A DNA stretch of 64,000 bases from contig NZ_VTGX01000001.1 in the NCBI RefSeq assembly GCF_009729095.1, positions 744,001 through 808,000 on the forward strand, given 5' to 3'. Below, piece after piece: positions 57,559 through 64,000 of the stretch. The DNA is from Mycolicibacterium sp. CBMA 247 (GTDB taxonomy: Bacteria > Actinomycetota > Actinomycetes > Mycobacteriales > Mycobacteriaceae). Both the position numbers and the translations under genes were made by a program. Each line of letters begins with the position of its first letter. Position 1 is the first letter of the stretch. Below the pieces are notes generated by a model. The model made no database searches. It was not told the DNA's origin and saw only the letters and a list, made by a program, of their open reading frames with translations.

Positions 57559-59634
57559 CTACCACCATCCGACGGCGTCGGACATCTGTCGCGCCAACTC
57601 GTCGGTGAGCGTGCGCACATAGGCCGCCGACAGGTGGTGGGCATCGTGGTAGACCAGCACGTTGCCCTCCACCGCGCGGCAGATGGTCGGCCGGCATACC
57701 GCATCACTGAGGTCGAGCGCCTTCATCAGCGGATAGGCAGGCAGGCGCTCCAGGGTCGGATTGCGCTGGGCCAAGGCCTCATTCCGCGGCAGCCCGCAGG
57801 AATCGGCGTCGCCGCCGGCCGACAGACAGTCGACCGGTGAGAAGAACCATCCGTTACGAACCATCCACGGGGTGTCACGCATACCGAGCATCGGAATGCC
57901 ATTGGCCGACAACTCATCCCAGATCCCCAGGTAGTAGTCGGGCACGTAGTCGCCCGGACCGTTGAGGATCGGGCGCGTCGAGGTGAAGAAGACGTAGTCC
58001 GGCCGGTCGGCGATGATCTGCGCGAGCGCGTTGTCCGACCACGTCCGGCAGGACGGGTACGCCTCGAAGGATCCCGCGATGATCGGCACGCGTTTGGTGG
58101 TGAGCGGACATCCGAGCTTCAGGTAGGTGGTCACCCTGAAGCCGTGTTGACGCCCGATCTGGTGCAGCGCGGTCAGCCAGTGCTCGGAATGCGACCCGCC
58201 GGCCAGTGCAATCGTGTGGGCACCCTTGGGATCTCCGTAGACACAGGTGACGACCTCAGCACCGGCGAATCCCGTGACGCAGTGGTCGACCGACGCCGGC
58301 GGTATGTCGTCGGACGCCTCCAGCGCGCTCGGTCGCATCGGCAATTTGGCGACTCGGCGGTTCTCCACGAGCGCCTGCGCGCCGGGATAGTCACGCATCG
58401 ACAGCATGCTCAGCTCCGCGCCACTGGCGCGGGCCAGCGCGACCTGCCCCCGCCACATCAGCGACGTCGCCACGAGCGCCACCGACATCAGCGCAACGAC
58501 CGCGCTCGACAACGCCCATGTCCCGGCGCGCCGGCGCCACTGTGCCCGCCAGGGAGTCGCGGCGAACCGGGCGGTGAGAAGTGCCACCAGTGCAGCGGCC
58601 ACTGCAATGGCGATGCCATCGACCAGACCGACGGCATCGCCATCGATGGCGGCCAGCCAGAAGATCAGCAGCGGCCAGTGCCACAGGTACAGCGGGTAGG
58701 CCATCGCACCGATGGTGACCAACGGGGCACTGCGCAGGAATTCGTTCGTCCTCGACGTCGTCCCCTCGGCCGCACTCACGATGACCAGCACGGTCGCCGC
58801 GACCGGAATCAGCGTCCAGGCCCCCGGGGACTGCGCGGCCCGGTCGGTGAGCACACCGAAGATCAGTAGTGCCGTCAGCCCGGCCGCACCGACACCGGCG
58901 CGCAGCCAACCGGGCCACCGGATTCGCCCGGCCGGGCCGGCCACGAGGGCCGCGGCCAAGACCCCGGCCAACGGCTCCCAGGCCCGGGCAGCGGTGCTGT
59001 AGTAGGCGAGCATCGGATTGCCTGCCTGCGTCGTGACCGCGTAGTACAGCGATGCCGCCATCGCGACACCGGACGCGCAGACCAGGATCGCGCGTCGCGC
59101 GGAGCGGCCCCGACGCACCGTGACCGCGGTGACCACACCGGCAAGCAGGAAGAAGGCGAGCGTGAACTGGCCCAGCACCGACACCACCCACAGGTGGTGC
59201 AGCGGGGTCACCGTCGCACTGGCCCGCACGTAGTCATCGGCCGACTGGAGCAATTGCCAATTCTGGTAGAAGCCCAGGCTGGCCAGCGTTTGATCGGCGA
59301 ATGCCTCCCACCGGGTCTGCGGCTGGATGAGCACCGTCAACACCGCGCACACGACCAGCACCAGGACCAACGGCGGGAACAACCAGCGCGCCAGCCGGAC
59401 CACCTCGGCAGCCAGAGCCGCCGGGCTCCCCGTACCGATGTGGCGCAGGACGCGACCACCGATCAGATACCCGGACAGGACCAGCAGAACGTCCAGCCCG
59501 CCGCAGGCCCGCCCGAACCAGAAATGACAGATGACCACCATCACGATGGCCACGCCACTCAACCCGATCAGGTCATCCCGAACCCGCCGCCGCACGGAAG
59601 GAACGCGAACCGGATCGCCAACAATTGCCTGCAC
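57559..59634 (-). CDS. Membrane acyltransferase with C-terminal SGNH domain (OafA-like)
   Basis: 691 aa. Ten or so helices cover residues ~15-400 and start with the acyltransferase-3 pattern LIGLSGVAIVMVVICHFW and LDVLLVLSGYLIGG. Residues ~450-690 form an SGNH/GDSL-like domain with AGGSHSEHW (block I, Gly in place of the usual Asp before Ser) and DAHHLSAAYV (catalytic Asp-x-x-His block). It probably O-acetylates an envelope polysaccharide or glycolipid. Confidence 0.88.
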   Translation of the reverse strand: MQAIVGDPVRVPSVRRRVRDDLIGLSGVAIVMVVICHFWFGRACGGLDVLLVLSGYLIGGRVLRHIGTGSPAALAAEVVRLARWLFPPLVLVLVVCAVLTVLIQPQTRWEAFADQTLASLGFYQNWQLLQSADDYVRASATVTPLHHLWVVSVLGQFTLAFFLLAGVVTAVTVRRGRSARRAILVCASGVAMAASLYYAVTTQAGNPMLAYYSTAARAWEPLAGVLAAALVAGPAGRIRWPGWLRAGVGAAGLTALLIFGVLTDRAAQSPGAWTLIPVAATVLVIVSAAEGTTSRTNEFLRSAPLVTIGAMAYPLYLWHWPLLIFWLAAIDGDAVGLVDGIAIAVAAALVALLTARFAATPWRAQWRRRAGTWALSSAVVALMSVALVATSLMWRGQVALARASGAELSMLSMRDYPGAQALVENRRVAKLPMRPSALEASDDIPPASVDHCVTGFAGAEVVTCVYGDPKGAHTIALAGGSHSEHWLTALHQIGRQHGFRVTTYLKLGCPLTTKRVPIIAGSFEAYPSCRTWSDNALAQIIADRPDYVFFTSTRPILNGPGDYVPDYYLGIWDELSANGIPMLGMRDTPWMVRNGWFFSPVDCLSAGGDADSCGLPRNEALAQRNPTLERLPAYPLMKALDLSDAVCRPTICRAVEGNVLVYHDAHHLSAAYVRTLTDELARQMSDAVGWW

Positions 59635-59839
59635 GCTGCACTTTCCCTGGGCTGTGTTCGCCGGTCACTGACGAAACCACCCTCGGGCACACCGTTCGCC
59701 GCAACGAGCATAGGCCACCGGACCGAGTGGCGCTGTTCATCGATCGGACACCTAAGTACGCCCTATCGGACAGGAATACCCTCACTGGTCGGACGAACCG
59801 GACATGGGCATATTTGCTCGGCAAATCTAGCCTTGACTC

Positions 59840-61036
59840 ATGACTGCCACCGCCGCACCGGCCGCCGAGAAGTCCACCTACCGGCCGCTGGAGTTGTTCG
59901 ACACCGACCGGCTGCTCGAGGACGACGAACGCGAAATCGCGGCGACGGTGCGCAAGTTTGTCGATACCCGGCTGCGGCCCAACGTCGAGCAGTGGTTCGA
60001 ATCGGCCACCCTGCCCAGGGAGCTGGCCAAGGAATTCGGCAAGCTCGGCATGCTCGGCATGCATCTGCAGGGTTACGGCTGTGCCGGCACCAACGCCGTC
60101 AGCTACGGGCTGGCCTGTATGGAGCTGGAAGCCGGTGACAGCGGCTTCCGCAGCTTCGTCTCCGTGCAGGGATCGCTGTCGATGTTCTCGATCTACCGCT
60201 ACGGATCAGAGGAACAGAAGAACGAATGGCTTCCGCGGCTGACTGCCGGTGATGCGATCGGCTGCTTCGGCCTGACCGAACCCGACTTCGGCTCCAACCC
60301 CGCCGGCATGCGCACCCGGGCCCGCCGCGACGGCGGCGACTGGGTGCTCAATGGCACCAAGATGTGGATCACCAACGGCAATCTCGCCGATGTGGCCACG
60401 GTGTGGGCCCAGACCGATGACGGTGTCCGGGGCTTCCTGGTGCCCACCGACACACCGGGATTCACCGCGAACGAGATTCACCGCAAGCTTTCCCTGCGTG
60501 CCTCAGTGACCTCCGAGCTGGTTCTGGACAACGTCCGGCTGCCGGCCTCTGGGCAGCTGCCGCTGGCCGAGGGACTGTCCGCCCCGCTGTCGTGCCTCAA
60601 CGAGGCCCGCTTCGGCATCGTGTTCGGTTCGCTCGGCGCGGCCCGCGACAGCCTGGAGACGACGATCGACTACGCGGCCTCGCGCGAGGTGTTCGACAAG
60701 CCGTTGACCAGCTACCAGCTCACCCAGGAGAAGCTGGCCAACATGACCGTCGAGCTCGGCAAGGGGATGCTGCTGGCGATCCACCTGGGCCGTATCAAGG
60801 ACGCCGAAGGGGTCCGGCCCGAGCAGATCAGCCTGGGCAAGCTCAACAACGTCCGCGAAGCACTGGCCATCGCCCGCGAATGCCGGACCGTGTTGGGCGG
60901 CAGCGGAATCACCCTCGAATATTCACCGTTGCGCCACGCCAACAACCTGGAATCCGTCCTCACCTACGAGGGCACCTCCGAGATGCACCTGCTGTCCATC
61001 GGCAAGGCACTGACCGGACAGGCGGCCTTCCGCTGA
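59840..61036 (+). CDS. Glutaryl-CoA dehydrogenase-like acyl-CoA dehydrogenase
   Basis: 398 aa. IGCFGLTEPDFGSNPAGM (~138), WITNGNLADVATVWAQ and LTYEGTSEMHLLSIGKALTG (catalytic Glu in YEGT, ~375) fit the glutaryl-CoA dehydrogenase branch, which oxidises and decarboxylates glutaryl-CoA in lysine and tryptophan breakdown. The stop overlaps the start of a broken downstream gene (TGATG), so a former operon partner is decayed. Confidence 0.88.
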   Translation: MTATAAPAAEKSTYRPLELFDTDRLLEDDEREIAATVRKFVDTRLRPNVEQWFESATLPRELAKEFGKLGMLGMHLQGYGCAGTNAVSYGLACMELEAGDSGFRSFVSVQGSLSMFSIYRYGSEEQKNEWLPRLTAGDAIGCFGLTEPDFGSNPAGMRTRARRDGGDWVLNGTKMWITNGNLADVATVWAQTDDGVRGFLVPTDTPGFTANEIHRKLSLRASVTSELVLDNVRLPASGQLPLAEGLSAPLSCLNEARFGIVFGSLGAARDSLETTIDYAASREVFDKPLTSYQLTQEKLANMTVELGKGMLLAIHLGRIKDAEGVRPEQISLGKLNNVREALAIARECRTVLGGSGITLEYSPLRHANNLESVLTYEGTSEMHLLSIGKALTGQAAFR

Positions 61037-61358
61037 TGACCGCCACCATCGAGCACCTGATCGGCGGGCAGTGGGTGCCCGGCGCCGGCGGTGCCGGATT
61101 GCCCGGCCGCAGCTGGCCGACGACCCCCGGTTCGGCACCAACCCAAAGCGGGTTGCCAATCGGGATGCGTTGTGCACCATCATCGAAACCGCGCTGAAGA
61201 ACCACGGCGCCGATCACTGGTACTCGACGCTGACCGCTGTGAGCGTTCCGGCGGGGCCGATCAACGACCTATCGGAGGCGTTCGCGGTCGCCGGCGCCAC
61301 CCCGGCGCATGACTGTGACACGGGGCACGTTTATGCATCGAGATCGGTTGGGCTGTAG
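61036..61358 (+). pseudogene. Aldehyde dehydrogenase start joined to a CoA-transferase end
   Basis: From the ATG at 61036 the frame reads EHLIGGQWVPGAGGAG, like the N-terminus of an aldehyde dehydrogenase, and is lost soon after. From about 61100, in another frame, QLADDPRFGTNPKRVANRD and VPAGPINDLSEAFAV match the C-terminal third of a CaiB/BaiF CoA transferase. Two genes appear to have been fused out of frame by a deletion of perhaps 2 kb or more. Neither can make an active enzyme. Confidence 0.65.
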
Positions 61359-61499
61359 CGAAACTCACACTATAAGAATTGGTCTTACCCAGTTTTAACC
61401 GGGAGCATGGAGGTATCCCATTTCGGGCGATCCCCGACGTGCGGACATCAACAACAAACGAGTACCCGTGATCCGGGGCACTTTTGAGGAGTGAGAAGT

Positions 61500-61649
61500 A
61501 TGTCCTTCACACAGTTTCGCGCAAACCAGAAGCGCGCCAACATGCGGCGCCGCCTCTACGCGCGGATCAGCGAACTGCCCAACTCGTCGGTTCGCGACGA
61601 ATTGATTGCAGTCGTCCAGCGGTACGAGCTTCAGGATGCACATCACTGA
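61500..61649 (+). CDS. Conserved 49-aa basic protein
   Basis: 49 aa, ATG at 61500 with ribosome site gaggag 8 nt upstream and a strong terminator 20 bp after the stop. It reads FRANQKRANMRRRLYARISE, then LPNSSVRDELIAVVQRYEL: a very basic helix followed by an acidic-basic helix. I recall similar short actinobacterial proteins but know no function; nucleic-acid or ribosome binding is a guess from charge. It stands alone in an otherwise decayed region, which suggests it is maintained. Confidence 0.75.
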   Translation: MSFTQFRANQKRANMRRRLYARISELPNSSVRDELIAVVQRYELQDAHH

Positions 61650-61668
61650 AATGACGATTTCGCTGTCC

Positions 61669-61706
61669 AGAGCCGGTGGCCCGAAGGCCCCCGGCTCTGT
61701 TGTTTT
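61669..61706 (+). terminator. Intrinsic terminator after the 49-aa gene
   Basis: agagccgg and ccggctct form a strong stem, extended by ggcc pairing inside, followed directly by gttgtttt. This is one of the few hairpins in the window with a U-tract, and it fits the end of the 61500-61649 transcript. Confidence 0.85.
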
Positions 61707-61712
61707 CGGCGG

Positions 61713-62330
61713 CTAGTGGGTGCCGGCTGCCGGACGGATTCCGCCGCCCTTTATAGGGCCGTCAAGCCGGCCCGGAGTATCGGGAAAAAACCGGCCTGAA
61801 GTCCACGGGCTGCCATCCCGTTGCGACCGTGGCAGCCACGCGAACGGATCCGGACCGCCGGCCTGATATTCCAAGCTGACGTGACCGCGGTAGCCGCGTG
61901 TTTTCAGTTGGGCCAGGTGAGCCGCGATGTCGATGGTTCCGGTGCCGGGTGCCCCGCGCCCCGGGGCATCGGCGATCTGGACGTGTCCGATCTGGTTGAC
62001 GTGGTGCTCGATCACCGCTGCGACGTCATCGCCGTTGATGTGCAGGTGGTACAGGTCGGCTAGCAGCTTGAGCGAGGTCACCCCTGTTTCCTCCTTGACT
62101 CGATCCATCACCGCGAGCGCGGCGGCGGCGGTCTTCAACGGGTAAGTGGGGACGCCGCTGAGTGGTTCAACCAGGATCGTCGCGCCGAGGCCGCCGGCCA
62201 TCCGGCCGGCATGGGCGAGGTTCTCGACGGCCATCTCGTCTTGCGTGTGCGGGTCGAGGCCGTCGCGGCGGTTGCCGTAGAGCGCGTTGAATGCCTTGGT
62301 GCCCAATCGGTTCGCAATACCCCGGATCCC
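61713..62330 (-). pseudogene. 5'-truncated hydroxypyruvate isomerase
   Basis: Homology to Hyi starts near 62325 with NRLGTKAFNALYGNRRDGLD and continues through MAVENLAHAGRMA, ILVEPLSGVPTYPLKTA, KLLADLYHLHINGDDV and HVQIADAPGRGAPGTGTID to EYQAGGPDPFAWLP. The first ~90 residues of the TIM barrel are missing; upstream in-frame sequence is low-complexity and unrelated. The C-terminus also runs on past the usual end. Hyi converts hydroxypyruvate and tartronate semialdehyde in glyoxylate use; its usual partners gcl and glxR are absent. Confidence 0.7.
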
Positions 62331-62490
62331 ACGCGCAAAGCCGGTGTCCCGCCGGCCTTGGCCCGGTGCGCGTGGTCGTGCAGATCCTGGTCGCCGCAGT
62401 GACCTGGTGGGCCACCCGCCCGGCGGCCAGTGACGGCCTCGACGCCTCAGCGCAGCCAGGATCGCTGATTGCACTGAGGCGCGAGGTGGT

Positions 62491-62784
62491 TCAGCGGAGC
62501 AGGTAAAGACCTACCGTGCCACCGTCATTCGCCGCATAGACGGCTTCACCAGGGCCAGCGCCGGCAGCGTTGGCGGCGGCGACCGCCGACGGGGCATCTG
62601 CGTGATTGCCGGTCCAATTCCAGGAACGGCCACCGGTGCCCGTGTTGTTGTCGAAGATGTAGAGGCCGACGGTGCCGCCGTCATTGACCTCGAAGATCGC
62701 CTCACCGGGACCTGCTCCCGATGCGGTGGCCGCGGCCGCCGCCGAAGGTGCATCCCCATGATTGCCGGTCCATCTCCAGCTCAT
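62491..62784 (-). CDS. 97-aa protein of two 52-residue-period repeats
   Basis: 97 aa, ATG at 62784 after a taggag ribosome site. Residues 2-53 and 54-97 are two copies of one unit: SW-x-WTGNH-x-DAPSA, an Ala-rich stretch, GAGPGEA, then NDGGTVGLY. The first ends with a DNNTGTGGR linker, the second stops early. Most positions are identical. No signal peptide, Cys or known motif; I do not recognise the family. Each unit looks like one small beta/alpha module with exposed Trp. Confidence 0.7.
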   Translation of the reverse strand: MSWRWTGNHGDAPSAAAAATASGAGPGEAIFEVNDGGTVGLYIFDNNTGTGGRSWNWTGNHADAPSAVAAANAAGAGPGEAVYAANDGGTVGLYLLR

Positions 62785-62902
62785 TTCAACTCCTACGTCG
62801 AGTGCCCCTGCGGCCCATGGTCGATGGGCACCTCAACCGTCCTCCACGGTCACGGCGCTGCGCACGCGTAGTGCACTACTCGACTGAGTACGAGCGTCAC
62901 CT

Positions 62903-64000
62903 CTAATGCGTCGGCGTACCGCCCGCGGGACTCGGACGCGGCGCGGTGAAGAAGGCCGTAACCACGGCAATCACGCTGATCACCGCCGCGGCCGTGAAAG
63001 CCGCATGCACGCCGGGAAAATCCGGGGCCCCGCCCGAGTGGGACGCCTTGGTCATGACCGTCACGAACAGTGCGGTACCCGCCGCACCGCCGACCTGTTG
63101 CAGCGTCGTCAGGATGGCGCTGCCATGTGAGTAGAGCCGGTCGGGCAGGACGCCGAGCGCATCAGTCATCAACGGTGTGAACATCATCGCCAAGCCCACC
63201 ATCATGATGGTCTGCAGGGTGACCAATTCCCAGATCGGGGACGTCGCCGACAGCATGGTGAAGCCCCACAGCGACACACACAGCATCATCGACCCCGGCA
63301 CGACGAGCACCCGAGCGCCGTGACGGTCATAGGCCCGCCCGACCAGGGGACCCGCCACCCCCATCAGCAGTCCGCCCGGCAGGCTCGTCAATCCGGCGAC
63401 CAGCGCACTCTGCCCCAGCACGTTCTGCACATACAGCGGGACCATGATGATCGCACCGAACAGTCCCATGAAGCCCAGGACCACCAAGCCCAGCGACACC
63501 GAGAACCGCCGGTAGGTGAATGGCCGCAGATCGAGGAACGCGCGGTCACGTCGTTGTAGCTGTACCTGCCGCGAACCAAAGAGCACCATCGCCACCGCAC
63601 CGATCACCATTGGCACCCAGGCGGGCACTCCCTGCCGGCCGTCAGCGGACTCACCCAACAATGTGAGCCCGAACACCAAGCCCGCGAACGCGATCGCCGA
63701 CAACGGCACTGAAATGGGATCGATCGGAGTCGGTTCCTGTCGCTCGTCGTCGACCCGCAGCCACATCAGACCGGCCGAGAGGGCGACGAGGGCGATGGGC
63801 AGCACGATCCAGAACATCCACCGCCAATCGAGCGAGCCCAGGATGAACCCCGACAGGGTGGGCCCGATCGCCGGTGCGACAGCGATGACGATCGAGATAG
63901 TGCCCATCATCTGCCCGCGCCGCTCGGCGGGGATCAACGTCATGACCGTCGTCATCAGCAGCGGCATCATGACGGCGGTGCCGCACGCCTGCACGATCCG
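62903..64000 (-). CDS. MFS transporter, DHA2 (EmrB/QacA) type, 5' end outside window
   Basis: At least 363 aa of the C-terminal part, running off the window end. Antiporter motif C-like IVIAVAPAIGPTLSGFIL and RGQMMGTISI appear near the visible start, followed by about nine helices and a short hydrophilic C-terminus (PRPSPAGGTPTH). It belongs to the 14-helix drug:proton antiporters. The true start and regulator lie beyond 64000. Confidence 0.88.
   Translation of the reverse strand, partial: RIVQACGTAVMMPLLMTTVMTLIPAERRGQMMGTISIVIAVAPAIGPTLSGFILGSLDWRWMFWIVLPIALVALSAGLMWLRVDDERQEPTPIDPISVPLSAIAFAGLVFGLTLLGESADGRQGVPAWVPMVIGAVAMVLFGSRQVQLQRRDRAFLDLRPFTYRRFSVSLGLVVLGFMGLFGAIIMVPLYVQNVLGQSALVAGLTSLPGGLLMGVAGPLVGRAYDRHGARVLVVPGSMMLCVSLWGFTMLSATSPIWELVTLQTIMMVGLAMMFTPLMTDALGVLPDRLYSHGSAILTTLQQVGGAAGTALFVTVMTKASHSGGAPDFPGVHAAFTAAAVISVIAVVTAFFTAPRPSPAGGTPTH

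Noticed and set aside
59840-64000. Prophage or insertion-sequence boundary explaining the decayed genes
   Set aside because: No transposase, integrase, terminal inverted repeats or tRNA gene could be seen in this stretch.

Overview
The window is high-GC DNA from a mycobacterium, most likely a fast-growing, environmental Mycolicibacterium-type species. The evidence is the gene order smpB-ftsX-ftsE-(Pro/Thr-rich membrane protein)-(MscS-like)-prfB / fprA, an antigen 85 mycolyltransferase, the fadE24-fadE23 pair, an orphan response regulator just upstream of a complete nuoA-N operon, and a TetR / phosphotransferase / amine oxidase / haloperoxidase-like block. These orders match, from memory, M. 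tuberculosis Rv3100c-Rv3106, Rv3137-Rv3141, Rv3143-Rv3158 and Rv3167c-Rv3171c. No PPE gene or pflA is seen between them. Assignments rest on reading motifs and gene order; no database search was run.

Layout. 1-4.8 kb (minus strand): trans-translation (smpB), division ABC system (ftsEX), two membrane proteins and prfB. 4.9-11.3 kb (plus): fprA, hisN, fadE24-fadE23 behind a perfect palindrome, and a YhdH-type reductase. 11.4-14.6 kb: an antigen 85 esterase, an acyl-CoA dehydrogenase-fold flavoprotein and a DJ-1/PfpI protein. 14.8-22.5 kb (plus): a tightly packed catabolic operon with a homogentisate-dioxygenase-family cupin, alpha/beta hydrolase, CoA transferase, HMG-CoA-lyase-family enzyme, TetR regulator, acyl-CoA dehydrogenase, APH-like kinase and a small partner protein. 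22.7-24.2 kb: small proteins including the response regulator. 24.3-39.8 kb: the 14-gene proton-pumping NADH dehydrogenase (complex I) operon, with a CRP-like site before nuoA. 39.9-42.2 kb: a small ParB-fold-like protein convergent with a two-HKD phospholipase-D-like protein. 42.4-59.6 kb: mostly lipid and redox accessory genes (crotonase, PIG-L deacetylase, TetR, kinase, EthA-like monooxygenase, LLM oxidoreductase, amine oxidase, hydrolase, alcohol dehydrogenase, quinone reductase, MFS pump, Ddn-like protein, membrane acyltransferase). 59.8-64 kb: glutaryl-CoA dehydrogenase followed by gene debris, a conserved 49-aa protein, a two-repeat 97-aa protein and a truncated MFS transporter.

The least expected signals lie between genes. 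(1) Deletion scars in which the two ends of a gene appear to be fused: an SDR remnant of 24 codons now sits between a TetR-type operator and an MFS pump and is stop-start coupled to it; a 50-codon methyltransferase remnant lies at 22.5 kb; aldehyde dehydrogenase / CoA transferase and hydroxypyruvate isomerase remnants lie at 61-62.3 kb. (2) MIRU-like mini-ORFs (MSACAK...) spliced by TGATG overlaps between genes at 15.9 and 27.25 kb, the latter inside the nuo operon. (3) A family of long palindromes sharing the core gcaaaactgcc, in three intergenic gaps, with a possible degenerate fourth. (4) A small protein made of two 52-residue repeats of unknown function.
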